Source: Debaryomyces hansenii CBS767
Lineage: Eukaryota > Ascomycota > Pichiomycetes > Serinales > Debaryomycetaceae
Direction: 5' to 3'
DNA length: 64,000 nucleotides
Assembly: GCF_000006445.2 (NCBI RefSeq)
Contig: NC_006044.2
Coordinates: 186,001 to 250,000, forward strand
Shown here: piece by piece, positions 28,618 through 39,292 of the stretch
Position numbering within the stretch: position 1 is the first letter of the stretch
How the letters are laid out: every line of letters starts with the position of its first letter
Notes under the pieces: generated by a model
The model's database searches: none
The model's input: only the letters and a program-made list of their open reading frames with translations
Told to the model about the DNA's origin: nothing
Translations under genes and position numbers: made by a program

Positions 28618-31158
28618 ATGAGCAATCCATCCCACTCGAGATCAGTTTCATCTTCGAGTGAAGATGACAATCCTTATGATACACCAGAGAATTACTATGG
28701 TCCTAAGACCAACCCTGTTGGTGCAGGCAAGAATTCGAAATTAGGAAAGGTTAGAACATTTTCCGTCTTTGAACCAAAACGGTCACAATTTTTTGATGAT
28801 TACAACCCTGGTTTAGCCAATTACGATCCTGGTTTAGCTAACTCGGATGTTACCGAACAGCCTGACAAAGAAACGAGTCCATTTTCAGATTCGCCAACGC
28901 CAGAAGTCGAATGCAAATGGGATTTCAAGCAGTCATCTGGGCTTGCCCCACTGACGGGAAAGAAAGTGGATGATATTCCCTCAACACATAACCCTAAAAG
29001 AGGGAACAGAAATTCTATAGTGCCAATCTATGAAGACATTTCGCTGGATTCGGTGGAGGATTTCAATGCATCGACGAAACCTGATCCTAAACGTTTGCAT
29101 TATAGGCGAGCCTCAATGGATGATACGTTCCTCAAACCAAGAAAGTTCTATATCAACGACATTGACCTTACACTTAAGGAGCTCTTGAAGAATGAAGATA
29201 CTGACCACAATTTTCAAATTACTATCGAAGATAATGGGCCCAAAGTTATCAAATTAGGTACGGCCAACTCAAATGGATATCGACAGGCACCAATTAGAGG
29301 TACATACATGTTGTCCAACTTGTTACAAGAGCTCACAATAGCTAAGAGGCTTGGTAGAGACCAAATGATTTTGGATGAGACCAGATTGAATGAAAATCCA
29401 GTGTACCGTATGAAGCGTCTTATTACGACTCAATTCTGGAGGTCATTAACAAGATTGTTGACTAGAGACAATATAATGGAAATGTCTAAGGATACTAAGA
29501 TTGAAGAAGAAATAACTGACGAAAATGGTCAAGTTCAACATAATAAGGAGAGTCATAGAATATACATTCCTTATAACAGAAAGGATCAGTTTGATTATTT
29601 CAATAGTATAAAAGAAGCAAACCCAGATATTAGTCTTGATGTCCAATATTTGCCAGAAATTATTGATGCTGACTATGTAAAATCGATTAATAAAAAGCCA
29701 GGTTTGTTGGCCCTTAGTGCTGCCCCTGACCCAAATGATTCAACCAACTTAATTAGTCAACCATATATTGTCCCAGGCGGTAGATTTAATGAATTATATG
29801 GATGGGATTCTTATATGGAAACCATTGGTTTATTGGTTGATGTCACTGTTGATGATCAGGAACATTTAAAGTTAGCTAGGGGTATGACAGAGAATTTCAT
29901 ATATGAAATTCATCATTACGGTAAAATATTGAATGCTAACAGATCCTATTATTTGACAAGGTCGCAGCCACCTTTCTTAACTGACATGGCCTTGAGAGTT
30001 TTCAATAAAACTATGGAAGTAGCTCCAGAAAGGCTAGAAGAGTCGATGGACTTTATAAGAAGAGCCATTGAGGCGGCCATTAAAGAGTATAATAACGTCT
30101 GGTTTGCAGAGCCAAGGTTAGACAAAGAGACAGGTTTATCTTGTTATCATCCAGTTGGAAAAGGTATACCTCCAGAGACTGAGGCTAGTCATTTCAATGC
30201 GATTTTAGATCCTTACATCAAGAAATATGGCATCTCTCAGACTGATTTTATTGAAGAGTATAATAATGGGACCATTAAGGAACCTGAATTAGACGAGTAT
30301 TTCCTACACGACAGGGCTGTAAGAGAATCGGGACATGATACATCTTATAGGTTAGAAGGTAAGTGTGCGGATCTAGCCACAGTGGACTTAAATTCCTTGT
30401 TGTATAAGTACGAAGCAGATATCGCCTTTGTTATCGAGTCACTCTGTGATGGAAAATTGGAAAATAAGGACACTGGCGAAATCGAAACACCAGAGAAATG
30501 GAGAGAGAAGGCTAATTTGAGAAAGAAAAGAATTACTAAGTACTTGTGGAACGAGGAGGACTCGATTTTCTATGACTATAATATTAAAAAGAAGAGACAA
30601 ACAGGTTACGAATCGGCGACTACGTTTTGGCCTTTATGGTCACAAGTAGCCTCTGCAGAACAAGCGGATATGCTAGTTAAGAATTCGACACAGAAACTAG
30701 AAGAATTTGGTGGACTTGCGGCTGGCACCTTGAAGTCTCGAGGTGGTATCAATTTACACAGACCATCAAGACAATGGGACTATCCCTATGGATGGGCTCC
30801 ACAGCAGATTCTAGCATGGATCGGGTTGTGTAATTACGGTTACGAAGGAGTTGCTCGTAGATTAGCCTATCGTTGGTTATATCTAATGACTCAAGCTTTC
30901 GTTGATTATAATGGTGTTGTGGTGGAGAAATATAATGTCACTAAGGGTGCCATTCCACACAAAGTTGATGCAGAATACGGTAACCAAGGCTTGGATTTCA
31001 AAGGGGTTGCTATGGAAGGGTTTGGCTGGGTTAACGCAAGTTATGTGTTTGGCTTGACATTTATGAATCTTCATGCTTGTAGATGTTTAGGAACTCTCAC
31101 CCCACCCGATGTTTTCTTGAGATATTTACATCCTCAACAAAGAAAAGACTATCAGTGA
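28618..31158 (+). CDS. NTH1: Neutral trehalase
   Basis: Encodes 846 residues (S. cerevisiae Nth1 751; extra length lies in the N-terminus). It hydrolyses cytosolic trehalose to two glucoses. Both trehalase signatures are present: [14 protein letters not shown] and [13 protein letters not shown] Ca2+-binding loop precedes the catalytic domain at about residues 194-205 ([12 protein letters not shown]), as in Nth1. The N-terminal regulatory region has RRAS (163-166) and KRGNRNS, consensus sites for protein kinase A, which in S. cerevisiae allow 14-3-3 binding and activation. A short repeat ([16 protein letters not shown]) at residues 62-77 is unusual. The catalytic (alpha/alpha)6 barrel looks intact. 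Confidence 0.97.
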   Translation: MSNPSHSRSVSSSSEDDNPYDTPENYYGPKTNPVGAGKNSKLGKVRTFSVFEPKRSQFFDDYNPGLANYDPGLANSDVTEQPDKETSPFSDSPTPEVECKWDFKQSSGLAPLTGKKVDDIPSTHNPKRGNRNSIVPIYEDISLDSVEDFNASTKPDPKRLHYRRASMDDTFLKPRKFYINDIDLTLKELLKNEDTDHNFQITIEDNGPKVIKLGTANSNGYRQAPIRGTYMLSNLLQELTIAKRLGRDQMILDETRLNENPVYRMKRLITTQFWRSLTRLLTRDNIMEMSKDTKIEEEITDENGQVQHNKESHRIYIPYNRKDQFDYFNSIKEANPDISLDVQYLPEIIDADYVKSINKKPGLLALSAAPDPNDSTNLISQPYIVPGGRFNELYGWDSYMETIGLLVDVTVDDQEHLKLARGMTENFIYEIHHYGKILNANRSYYLTRSQPPFLTDMALRVFNKTMEVAPERLEESMDFIRRAIEAAIKEYNNVWFAEPRLDKETGLSCYHPVGKGIPPETEASHFNAILDPYIKKYGISQTDFIEEYNNGTIKEPELDEYFLHDRAVRESGHDTSYRLEGKCADLATVDLNSLLYKYEADIAFVIESLCDGKLENKDTGEIETPEKWREKANLRKKRITKYLWNEEDSIFYDYNIKKKRQTGYESATTFWPLWSQVASAEQADMLVKNSTQKLEEFGGLAAGTLKSRGGINLHRPSRQWDYPYGWAPQQILAWIGLCNYGYEGVARRLAYRWLYLMTQAFVDYNGVVVEKYNVTKGAIPHKVDAEYGNQGLDFKGVAMEGFGWVNASYVFGLTFMNLHACRCLGTLTPPDVFLRYLHPQQRKDYQ

Positions 31159-31367
31159 TCATATTGGCATATCGAGGTATGAGCTACCTATATAAACCAT
31201 TTAGTAAATTAAATCATAAATAAATACCAATATAGTAATAACAAAAAAGTCGTGTGTTCGGGAATTTAACCTTGCAACAAGAGCAAAGCTCACAAAAAAT
31301 TGTTTGGACCATGTATTGGGCAATATACTGTGAATTTATTTGTTCATAGACCAAACTATTGAACAGC

Positions 31368-32819
31368 ATGAGTCCAGTATTGAAAAGGTTTTTAAAGCCG
31401 AGGCCTATAATATCGTTAAGATTTCATTCTTCGGGCCAGTCACAGTCAATTAATACGTTCCAAACTGCCGTTGAAACTGCTGAAAAATTAGTTCAACCTC
31501 AGAATGATAACACTTTCAACGACCCATTTTCTATTGTGAGTCATGAAATGTCGAATTTGGCTAAGCTGATTGCCAACTTGATTGGGTCTGGTCATCCTAC
31601 GTTGAATAGAGTGTCATCGTATTACTTCGAGGCGGATGGAAAGAATGTAAGGCCGTTAATAGTGTTACTATTATCCAAGGCTTTACTGAATATCCCAATA
31701 GAAGAAAGAAATAGAATAACTATAGATAGCAGCGACGTTACTACGCAACCTCAGTTCGCTGGGACTCCGTCTAATGATTCTATCGCTGGAAAATCAGTGG
31801 ACGAATCGATCTCTCCATTAACAATATTGCACGGAATTAACCCCAAGGTTATCTTGGATCCATTGTCAAAGCCGATGGACGAGTTGCCTAAATTTGATGC
31901 GTTGAACGGTATATTGCCAAAACAACGACGTCTTGCCGAAATTGTGGAAATGATTCATACAGCATCCTTGTTACATGACGATGTCATTGACTTATCTGAC
32001 ACGAGACGTGGTAGGCCGAGTGGCAACATTGCATTCAGTAATAAAATGGCTGTTTTAGCTGGTGATTTCTTATTAGGAAGAGCTTCTGTCGCTATTGCGA
32101 GATTGAGAAACCCGGAAGTCATTGAATTATTATCCACTACTATAGCAAATTTAGTCGAAGGTGAATTCATGCAGTTGAAGAACACTGTTATGAGCAACGA
32201 AGGCCCTGATTCAATAACAAATGATGGTGATATTAAGAATATTCCAAAAGCAACCGGTAAAGTTCCAACCGTTGAACATGAATATTCAGTTACAGCACCA
32301 GGAGAAGTGGACCATAATACAAATGTAAGTGCTGCATTTGAATACTATTTGCACAAAACATATTTAAAAACTGCTTCCTTGATGTCTAAGCTGTCAAGAG
32401 CGGCCGGTGTTTTAAGTGGTTCGCAAGACAATATAATCGAAAATTGTTACGACTTTGGCCGTAATTTAGGTTTATGCTTCCAAATTGTAGATGATATGTT
32501 GGACTACACTTCCAGTGACACTAGTTTTGGTAAGCCAAGTCAAGCCGACTTGAAGTTGGGACTAGCAACTGCACCTATATTATTTGCATGGAAAGAAAGA
32601 CCAGAATTAGGTGAATTAATAGCAAGAAAATTTGGCGAAGAAGGTGATGTTGAAGTGGCAAGAAAGGCTGTTGAGGAATGCGGTGGTTTAGAGAAAACAA
32701 GAGAAATGGCTCAAGATTATTGTTATAAGGCATTGGAAAACTTGAGGGTTTTGCCTGAATCGGACGCAAGAAGTGCCTTAGAATTCTTAACAAACTCAGT
32801 TTTGACTAGATCTAAATAG
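31368..32819 (+). CDS. COQ1: Polyprenyl diphosphate synthase for ubiquinone side chain
   Basis: Encodes 483 residues from the ATG at 31368; the frame extends three codons upstream only via a TTG. The N-terminus (MSPVLKRFLKPRPIISLRFHSS) is a mitochondrial-type presequence. The trans-prenyltransferase motifs are DDVID (residues 204-208) in LLHDDVIDLSDTRRGRPS and DDMLD (375-379) in QIVDDMLDYT; both bind the Mg-diphosphate substrates. The block LIGSGHPTLNRVSSYYF is typical of fungal Coq1. It makes the ubiquinone tail in the mitochondrial inner membrane/matrix; the chain length (Q9 in many of these yeasts) cannot be read from the gene. A CTG codon at 32391-32393, in KTASLMSK-CTG-SRAA, falls where the family has Ser. 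Residues 120-150 form a polar insert. Confidence 0.95.
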   Translation: MSPVLKRFLKPRPIISLRFHSSGQSQSINTFQTAVETAEKLVQPQNDNTFNDPFSIVSHEMSNLAKLIANLIGSGHPTLNRVSSYYFEADGKNVRPLIVLLLSKALLNIPIEERNRITIDSSDVTTQPQFAGTPSNDSIAGKSVDESISPLTILHGINPKVILDPLSKPMDELPKFDALNGILPKQRRLAEIVEMIHTASLLHDDVIDLSDTRRGRPSGNIAFSNKMAVLAGDFLLGRASVAIARLRNPEVIELLSTTIANLVEGEFMQLKNTVMSNEGPDSITNDGDIKNIPKATGKVPTVEHEYSVTAPGEVDHNTNVSAAFEYYLHKTYLKTASLMSKLSRAAGVLSGSQDNIIENCYDFGRNLGLCFQIVDDMLDYTSSDTSFGKPSQADLKLGLATAPILFAWKERPELGELIARKFGEEGDVEVARKAVEECGGLEKTREMAQDYCYKALENLRVLPESDARSALEFLTNSVLTRSK

Positions 32820-33521
32820 ACTGACTTATTTAATATATTAGAACTTACTGTTATATAGACATAAAATCTGAAAAAAAATAAATGCCTTGTATATATTAGT
32901 TTGCTTCCAAGATATGTTTTGAGGTTATTTCTACATTCGGAAATCTAGATAAATTAAGGTTACCCGACTTAAATGAGATGTCTATAAATTAAAATGCTAT
33001 CGGTGAATATTCTAGTGGTTCTTTTTCTTTTCCTTATCACCAGAAGATCAATTTCAAAATCGTACATGGTTCTTGCCTTTTACCAGAACCATCCGGGAAT
33101 TGTCTTCACTACTGGTGTTTTCACTATTTTTTGGAACCTTTTTCTTTATATTAAGATTTATTCTAGTATATTGATATTTTACCTATCTACTTTTTAATTC
33201 ACTACTTTGAGAACAAAGTATTGAAATAATAAGTTTATGGCGTAAATGAATTAGATTTGAGTTTATCTAGTAGTATCTTGAAATGTTAGTTAGTATTGAA
33301 AAAGCCATTTGTATGTAGTATGTAGTATGAGCAGACCACATTAGCTGCTCGCAATTCTGCAATTTGATAGTGAAATACAAAATACATTGACCTCTAGGAA
33401 TTAGCAGAAGCACATGTCTTCCTACAGTATATTAATCTAACCTATCTACATCGCACGTCATGATTTAAATGATTATTTATATGAATGAATAATATATATA
33501 TACAGAGTTTAGACCGATGGT
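32820..33521. other. Convergent COQ1-MRPL9 spacer, 0.7 kb
   Basis: Both flanking genes end here. A 67-codon plus-strand ATG frame (32994-33197) is hydrophobic with two possible membrane segments but no recognisable similarity and AT-driven composition. Otherwise AT-rich 3' DNA, with a short TA run near 33492. Confidence 0.5.
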
Positions 33522-34358
33522 CTATTTCATACACATTAAGGACTTACTGTAAAGCTTTTGTGCATCGCTAATTCTGACAAAGCTTCTGTTAGGACCTGGG
33601 ATTTGTCCCTTGAGAACTATAAATCCGGCTTCAGCATCGGCATGCAACACTTCATTGTTGAAAACAGTACAGCTTTTACCACCCATACGTCCTGCCATCT
33701 TCTTACCTGGCAAGACTCTACCGGGTGTTTGAGTAGCACCCATGGAACCAGCAGATCTATGGGCCTTAGAGACACCATGTGATGCTTTTAAACCCTTGAA
33801 TCCGTGTCTTTTCATAACACCTGCAAACCCTTTACCCTTGGTAATGGCTTTCACATCCACTAATTGGCCAACAGCAAAGTAATCAGCTGTAAGTTCAGTT
33901 CCGACTGGAATCAACCCACTTTCATCTCTAATTCTGAACTCACCAATATGCTTTTTTGGGGAAACACCAGCTTCTTGAAACTTTCTCAAGTTCTTATCAG
34001 TAATATTCTTCAACTTGTCACATTGACCAAGCAAAACTGAGGTGTAACCGTGTGTATCTACGGTTTTATTCTCGATAACTTCACAATTGTCGATTTCTAT
34101 AACGGTAGCTCCAAATTGCTTTCCGTCATCAGTGTACCACGTTATCATTCCTCTTTTTACTCCCAATAATCCGGGTCTGGCTAATAGTCTCTTTCTCATG
34201 TTGGCTATTTCCAAAGAATGGTTCACGGTTGATTCCTGGGTTCTCATTGATGTTACGGCATGAATCGATGTAAGTTGAGCAGCATTACGGGAAAATATGA
34301 GTGGCTTGGAGGAAAAGGATAACCCTTTACGTGCCAACGACCATATGCTATTATTCAT
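33522..34358 (-). CDS. MRPL9: Mitochondrial large ribosomal subunit protein uL3m
   Basis: Encodes 278 residues (S. cerevisiae Mrpl9 269). The first ~45 residues are basic and Ser-rich, a mitochondrial presequence. The uL3 fold follows: RPGLLGVKRGMITWYTDDGK, DVKAITKGKGFAGVMKRHGF, the tip loop with SHGVSKAHRSAGSMGATQTP and GRVLPGKKMAGRMGG, and the end IPGPNRSFVRI. All uL3 signature elements are present. It sits next to MRPL6 on the same strand, another large-subunit gene. Confidence 0.95.
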   Translation of the reverse strand: MNNSIWSLARKGLSFSSKPLIFSRNAAQLTSIHAVTSMRTQESTVNHSLEIANMRKRLLARPGLLGVKRGMITWYTDDGKQFGATVIEIDNCEVIENKTVDTHGYTSVLLGQCDKLKNITDKNLRKFQEAGVSPKKHIGEFRIRDESGLIPVGTELTADYFAVGQLVDVKAITKGKGFAGVMKRHGFKGLKASHGVSKAHRSAGSMGATQTPGRVLPGKKMAGRMGGKSCTVFNNEVLHADAEAGFIVLKGQIPGPNRSFVRISDAQKLYSKSLMCMK

Positions 34359-34737
34359 GGTATTTAGAGTCTATTAAAAGTACTTAAATGGACACTTTGA
34401 GTAGAACTAAGATCGTTTATACTGTTTTCATAGTCTCTGAGTGAAAATTATATGAAAGGTCGTGTATAATTGACAAGAAAAATTTCGGTCAAAAAGGCAT
34501 ATTTGGTGTTTTGTGTAACTATGATTTTACTATTATATCTATAGAATAGTGTATAGACAGTAGCATATATGAAGCATATATGTAGCATTATATACAAGAT
34601 GTGAATGGAATATTGCAACAGGTGGACCGATATTGATGTGATAGTAAAAAATCCCTGTTCTAGAATCACAATAGTACCTTATGAGCCTTACTAGCATGAT
34701 AAAGCATCATTACGTATGAATGGAGCGTTTCAATCAA
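34359..34737 (-). other. MRPL9 promoter / MRPL6 3' region
   Basis: A 379-bp AT-rich spacer between two minus-strand genes. Small frames on the minus strand show no known motif. I see no specific site beyond general A/T tracts. Confidence 0.5.
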
Positions 34738-35412
34738 TCATTTAATCTTCTTTTCCTTTAACTTGATGGTTTCGCCATCAACAAAAATACCCTTACCCTT
34801 GTATGGCTCAGGTTTCTTGTGTTCTCTGATTCTAGCTGCAAATAATTTGACTTGTTGCTTGTCGGAGCCTTCGATCAAAAGTCTTGCAGGATTAGGGGAC
34901 GACACAGTCAATGCTTCAGGGACCTTCAATTTTGGGGTGTATGGGTAACCAATCTTGAGTGCAATCACTTTGGAACCATCTTCGGCCGTTTCAATAGTGG
35001 CCCTGTAACCGGTACCAACAAACTTGACAATAGCCAAGTGTCCTTCAGTGGTCCCAATGATGTTATTCTGCACCAAAGCCCTAGAGGTACCCCATATGGT
35101 CCTCTGGATCTTATCTTCAGGGTTTTCAACACTTACGGTAATAAGATTATTTTCATTTTTCACCTGGACGAACTCTGGAACTGCGGTCTTCAATACCCCT
35201 TTAGGGCCCTTGACGACGATTTGTTTATTCAATGACACGGTGGTTTTACCCTTGGTGAAAGACTTGCAGAATTCGAAAGGTATTTGCTCAGTGTAGCATT
35301 GGACTGCTTCAGTTATAGTGATTGGTTGTTTACCGATGTTCGATAATAACAAAGTACTGCTTGAGAATGGACGAGTAGCATTCATGCCAAGTCTAGGTAT
35401 TCTAGAGAACAT
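34738..35412 (-). CDS. MRPL6: Mitochondrial large ribosomal subunit protein uL6m
   Basis: Encodes 224 residues from the ATG at 35412-35410; the frame is open 18 codons further but only from a TTG, and the ATG start gives a better presequence (MFSRIPRLGMNATRPFSSS). S. cerevisiae Mrpl6 has 214 residues. The uL6 fold is recognisable: TVSLNKQIVVKGPKGVLKT, QRTIWGTSRALVQNNIIG, LKIGYPYTPKLKVPE and the C-terminal GSDKQQVKLFAARIREHKKPEPYKGKGI split across the conserved RxxKKPExYKGKG signature. It is divergent from IMP3 with a 237-bp spacer. Confidence 0.93.
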   Translation of the reverse strand: MFSRIPRLGMNATRPFSSSTLLLSNIGKQPITITEAVQCYTEQIPFEFCKSFTKGKTTVSLNKQIVVKGPKGVLKTAVPEFVQVKNENNLITVSVENPEDKIQRTIWGTSRALVQNNIIGTTEGHLAIVKFVGTGYRATIETAEDGSKVIALKIGYPYTPKLKVPEALTVSSPNPARLLIEGSDKQQVKLFAARIREHKKPEPYKGKGIFVDGETIKLKEKKIK

Positions 35413-35515
35413 GCTGGCGTCTGGTTTGCTTATGCGATTTTTTGGTCCTAGATATGAACTTGCCAACGAGTCTTAGATCAACTTCAATGCTGGACCTACT
35501 ACTTCGTCAATGAAG

Positions 35516-35596
35516 TGAAAAATTATAGAATCTTACACAAAAAAAAATCTGGAAATCCGTCACGTGCCTGGACTCATCTCCATAAATAATTTTTCA
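35516..35596. promoter_or_regulatory. Ribosome-biogenesis promoter motifs upstream of IMP3
   Basis: TGAAAAATTAT at 35516-35526 and its inverse AATTTTTCA at 35588-35596 are RRPE-like. CTCATC at 35573-35578 is the PAC motif (GATGAG) on the minus strand. CACGTG lies between them at 35561-35566. RRPE plus PAC is the typical pair of yeast ribosome-biogenesis promoters. The sites are 54-134 bp upstream of the IMP3 ATG, in the spacer shared with MRPL6. Confidence 0.6.
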
Positions 35597-35649
35597 ACTA
35601 CCTAAGACCATATACATCAAGTCAAATACTACCAAAGGTACAGAAAGCA

Positions 35650-36201
35650 ATGGTTAGACAGTTAAAGCATCATGAACAGAAGCTCTTGAAGAAGGTTGAT
35701 TTCCTTGATTGGAAGCAGGATCAGGGTCACAGAGATACCCAAGTTATGAGAACATACCATATTCAAAATAGAGAAGACTACCATAAATATAACAAGATTT
35801 GCGGTGAAATCAGAAAACTAGCACATAAATTATCATTATTACAACCAACGGATCCATACAGAATAAAACATGAGCAATTATTGTTAGAAAAATTGTATTC
35901 TATGGGAGTACTTGCCACCAAATCCAAAATATCCGACTTGGAAAACAAAGTGACTGTCAGTGCACTTTGCCGTAGAAGAATACCGGTCGTTATGTGTCGT
36001 CTCAAGATGGCAGAGACGGTCAGCGATGCTGTTACTTTTGTTGAGCAGGGCCACGTAAGGGTGGGACCTAATGTGATTACTGATCCAGCGTATCTTGTAA
36101 CCAGAAACTTAGAAGATTACTTGACCTGGGTTGATTCGTCGAAGATCAAAAGAAACGTTCTTAAGTACAAGAATAAGATTGATGATTATGACTTGGCTTG
36201 A
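35650..36201 (+). CDS. IMP3: U3 snoRNP protein Imp3
   Basis: Encodes 183 residues, the same length as S. cerevisiae Imp3. It starts [22 protein letters not shown], the typical Imp3 N-terminus, and carries an S4 RNA-binding domain at about residues 107-165 ([32 protein letters not shown], read in parts). Imp3 binds the U3 snoRNA in the small-subunit processome and promotes its pairing with pre-rRNA in the nucleolus. RRPE and PAC motifs upstream agree with this role. It converges with the SKG6-like gene. Confidence 0.97.
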   Translation: MVRQLKHHEQKLLKKVDFLDWKQDQGHRDTQVMRTYHIQNREDYHKYNKICGEIRKLAHKLSLLQPTDPYRIKHEQLLLEKLYSMGVLATKSKISDLENKVTVSALCRRRIPVVMCRLKMAETVSDAVTFVEQGHVRVGPNVITDPAYLVTRNLEDYLTWVDSSKIKRNVLKYKNKIDDYDLA

Positions 36202-36387
36202 ATACGGTATTTAGCATGTAACACTTTTGAAAGTGACATTGTATATTAGTTAATAAAAGCAAAATGAGAAAACTATGTAATTGTATTTTTCACGCTATAT
36301 TGTATAACTAGATTCGTGATGAAAACATTAAAGAAATGAACATGAATATTATGAACAGCTAAAAGGCAGCGATGCTATAAAGAATAA

Positions 36388-38691
36388 CTAGAAATTAGTA
36401 TTCATCATCCTTCTAACCGCACTCTTTCTATTGCCAGGAATTAATTCACTTTCAGAGTTGTTAATCTCATTATTGGCATTCAAGAATTGTTGGTTTTGGA
36501 TAGACCTGTTTGTTAATGAAGAACCCTTTGTACTTGGTAATGAACCCGCAGGTCTGAATTTTCGTTGTTTGGTGATTTCAGTAACTGGATTTAACATAAC
36601 GACCGAAGACCTTGATAATTGAGTTGCAGATGGAACTGAGTGGGCAGCAGCAAGACTACCATTCATAGATGGCAATGATTGCTGTGATTGACCAAATGAT
36701 GATTGAGATTGCATTGACGGTGATGCAATTGGTGATGTCCATACTTGATCGTTTTCGATTGGAACAAACGGTTGTCTACCATTTTGTACCATTTGGTTCT
36801 TGGTTCTTGGACGATAATCAGTGTATGTTTGAATGGTAGATTTACGAATATCTGAAGGTGGAGGCAATTGTTGTAAAGGAGGCAAGTTAGGTGGTGGCTG
36901 TTGATATTGTTGAGGTGGTGCCTGGTATATATTAGGATCACTAGCAAATTCTTGTTGGTTATGATAGAATTGTTGTTCTTCACTTGAGAAAATTGGTGTT
37001 TCACTGTAAATTGAAGATGTGGTAGTCAATCTCTTATCATAATTTGTATCTGTCTTCAATTCTTTGTTGATCCTTAAATAATCTATTTTATGTGGTAAAT
37101 CGCCTAAAGGATAATCTGGATCTGGCGTAAATTCATGAGTTCTAGCATCACCAGATTTACTATTTTGTGATTTTTCACGATCAAAGTAAACCTTATACAC
37201 TGACTTCATTCTTCTCAACTCTTCTTCCTCCTCGGGTGATAAAAATTTTTCTTGATCTTCATCTTCATTTTCATCATCGCTATCGTTCTTTAATAAATTA
37301 AAGGCTGATAATCTAGGTGACTTACTTCTAACTGGTGGACCAGATGGGATTTCAAGGTTACCGATAGTCGTATCTGTGGTATTTGCACTGTTTCGTAATT
37401 CACCGAGTTCATGTCTGGTGGTTTCTTGCGAAACATCAGTATAGATGTTAGTTCTTTCATCATCAATTACAGACACCATTTGCCTGGCATTATTATCTTC
37501 GAATAGGGAATGTGCTACATCCCTTGAAACCATGTTTTCAACATTATCCGGCTCACCTTCGCTAACAATATCAATTCCCTTGTTGGCTTCATCGACGTCT
37601 CTATCTACAATTGTAGTATCAACGACTGTTTCATTGACTGTATCATCCATTGTACCATACATCTTAGCATCCATAGTGTCAATATTTCTACCTGGAGCTG
37701 AAGTGGAGTCGTCAGACTTGGCTGTAAACACGTCAGCTTCTTCACTTGCAGAATCAAAAGACTCTCTGGTAGTTTCTTTAGGAATAACTGCAGGATTGTT
37801 TTGAGGATTTATAGGGTCATTCAAAGCCAATTCAGATTCATTTTCATAGTTAACAGCAAATTTTTCTCCGCCAGTACCACTTACAGCTGAGCTTTCAGAG
37901 TTGCTCGCAGATTCTAAGTCTGAGGAATGATCCTCAATTGTATCATCCCCGTCTTCAGCATCTTGAAATTCTGCTGTTGATTCGTTAGGAAGATTAGTGT
38001 ATTCGTTGTTTGTAGCCTTGCCCATAGACCTAAGTGGGCTCCTATCACGTTGGTTTGATATATCAGGCCTTAACCCAGATTTTTGAGGTGAAATTGAGTG
38101 ACCACCTCCAATTGAACCATTAACATTGCTAAAACTTGAATTTCTCGTTCTATTAATATGCGTGGAAGCTCTCGGAGTATGGCCGAAGGTCTGATGTTCA
38201 CCTAATTGCCTTGCGTACTCGTTTAGTGAGACTTTCGATTCAGTTTGATGTTGATATGGCAAGACAAAATTATCCAAATATGGATCTGCTTGAACAGTTT
38301 GTGTCAACGACGAAGAAGACTCCTTTGCCATATGATTCTGCGCCGGATATCTGACCGAATTCCTATTGTGGAATGGGTCTTCCATGTACTGCTTTTGATT
38401 AGGAAAGTCCGGCAACATTGTAGCTTCTCCTGTTTCGTCAAAATCTGGATCGTGTTCCATAGACTCCTTCTTACCTTTACGGTAATTCCTGAAAAGAAAA
38501 AACGACAAAACACAAAGAATAACGAACACTGGTATACCAATTGCAAGACCAATTGTTAAACTATCGTCATTAACCGGTTTCTGACACGATCCTTCCGAAT
38601 CGTTTTCACATTCATCGTCATCTTTTCTCCTATTAAGCTTCGAGTCAACCATCAAAATTGATCCTAACATTGAATCAACGAAACTCATCAT
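36388..38691 (-). CDS. SKG6: SKG6/TOS2-family bud-site membrane protein
   Basis: Encodes 767 residues. A short acidic N-terminus is followed by one membrane helix at about residues 45-69 (LTIGLAIGIPVFVILCVLSFFLF), then RNYRKGKKE and the conserved HDPDFDETGEATMLPDF. This is the Skg6/Tos2 transmembrane module. The rest is a long, disordered cytoplasmic tail rich in Ser, Asp, Asn and Gln, with proline runs near 600 and the block KVYFDREKS around residue 500. In S. cerevisiae Skg6 and Tos2 are polarised to the bud and neck and bind Cdc24. Symbol choice between the two is arbitrary. A CGCGAAA cell-cycle (SBF) site lies upstream, as expected for a TOS (target of SBF) gene. Confidence 0.8.
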   Translation of the reverse strand: MMSFVDSMLGSILMVDSKLNRRKDDDECENDSEGSCQKPVNDDSLTIGLAIGIPVFVILCVLSFFLFRNYRKGKKESMEHDPDFDETGEATMLPDFPNQKQYMEDPFHNRNSVRYPAQNHMAKESSSSLTQTVQADPYLDNFVLPYQHQTESKVSLNEYARQLGEHQTFGHTPRASTHINRTRNSSFSNVNGSIGGGHSISPQKSGLRPDISNQRDRSPLRSMGKATNNEYTNLPNESTAEFQDAEDGDDTIEDHSSDLESASNSESSAVSGTGGEKFAVNYENESELALNDPINPQNNPAVIPKETTRESFDSASEEADVFTAKSDDSTSAPGRNIDTMDAKMYGTMDDTVNETVVDTTIVDRDVDEANKGIDIVSEGEPDNVENMVSRDVAHSLFEDNNARQMVSVIDDERTNIYTDVSQETTRHELGELRNSANTTDTTIGNLEIPSGPPVRSKSPRLSAFNLLKNDSDDENEDEDQEKFLSPEEEEELRRMKSVYKVYFDREKSQNSKSGDARTHEFTPDPDYPLGDLPHKIDYLRINKELKTDTNYDKRLTTTSSIYSETPIFSSEEQQFYHNQQEFASDPNIYQAPPQQYQQPPPNLPPLQQLPPPSDIRKSTIQTYTDYRPRTKNQMVQNGRQPFVPIENDQVWTSPIASPSMQSQSSFGQSQQSLPSMNGSLAAAHSVPSATQLSRSSVVMLNPVTEITKQRKFRPAGSLPSTKGSSLTNRSIQNQQFLNANNEINNSESELIPGNRKSAVRRMMNTNF

Positions 38692-39292
38692 AAATTCTCA
38701 CAATCCCTTTTAGTTTCCCCAATTATTATGTATACTATCAAATCTTCTTTAGTAACACCTTCTAGTTGATGTTGTTTGAAGTATTTAAGCGAATGACGTG
38801 ATCTTGATATTCTATCGATTGGTAGAGGTCACTAAAATTATCAAACGATCTTCTCTGTTAGTTAACGAAAGTGGTTAAAAAGTCCGTTGATCTCTATAAA
38901 GTGGTATTGAATAGGAATCAATTCAATGAATATCAAAGAAAACTACAAAAAATTCGGTAAAATTTGTTATTAAACATAGATCAAAAATAGAATGCTTTTA
39001 GCGAATCAAAAAATTTTATAGCATTTCGCGTTCAGATCGACCGCGTTTTATTTTTAATATTGATCTAACTAGCAATGGCATGTCCCTTCAAGAATTATTG
39101 ACGTATAGAACGCAATGACTTGATTACTTAAGTATTCTGCGTAGTCTTTCGCTAACCTTTATTTAATCGTAGCTTACCAAATTACCGAAGGATTCCGAAT
39201 TAAGTTCATTTATTCAATGAGTGTTCACTATATATATATATATATGCTTTATGTAATTGATAGGGAGTAGTCTATAAAATCAGCTAATGCAA
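38692..39292 (-). promoter_or_regulatory. SKG6-like promoter with an SBF-type site; ferric reductase 3' end
   Basis: A 601-bp spacer. TTTCGCG at 39024-39030 is CGCGAAA on the transcribed strand, an SCB-type Swi4/Swi6 site, 333 bp upstream of the ATG. A run of about eight TA units lies near 39230-39246. No gene seen. Confidence 0.5.

Noticed and set aside
31359..31367. Upstream extension of COQ1 from a TTG codon
   Set aside because: Yeast nuclear genes start at ATG; the ATG at 31368 gives a proper mitochondrial presequence. The same reasoning moved the starts of VHR1, MRPL6, SEC16 and the CHY/RING gene.
32994..33197. 67-codon hydrophobic frame between COQ1 and MRPL9
   Set aside because: Hydrophobic because of T-rich DNA; no similarity or promoter evidence.
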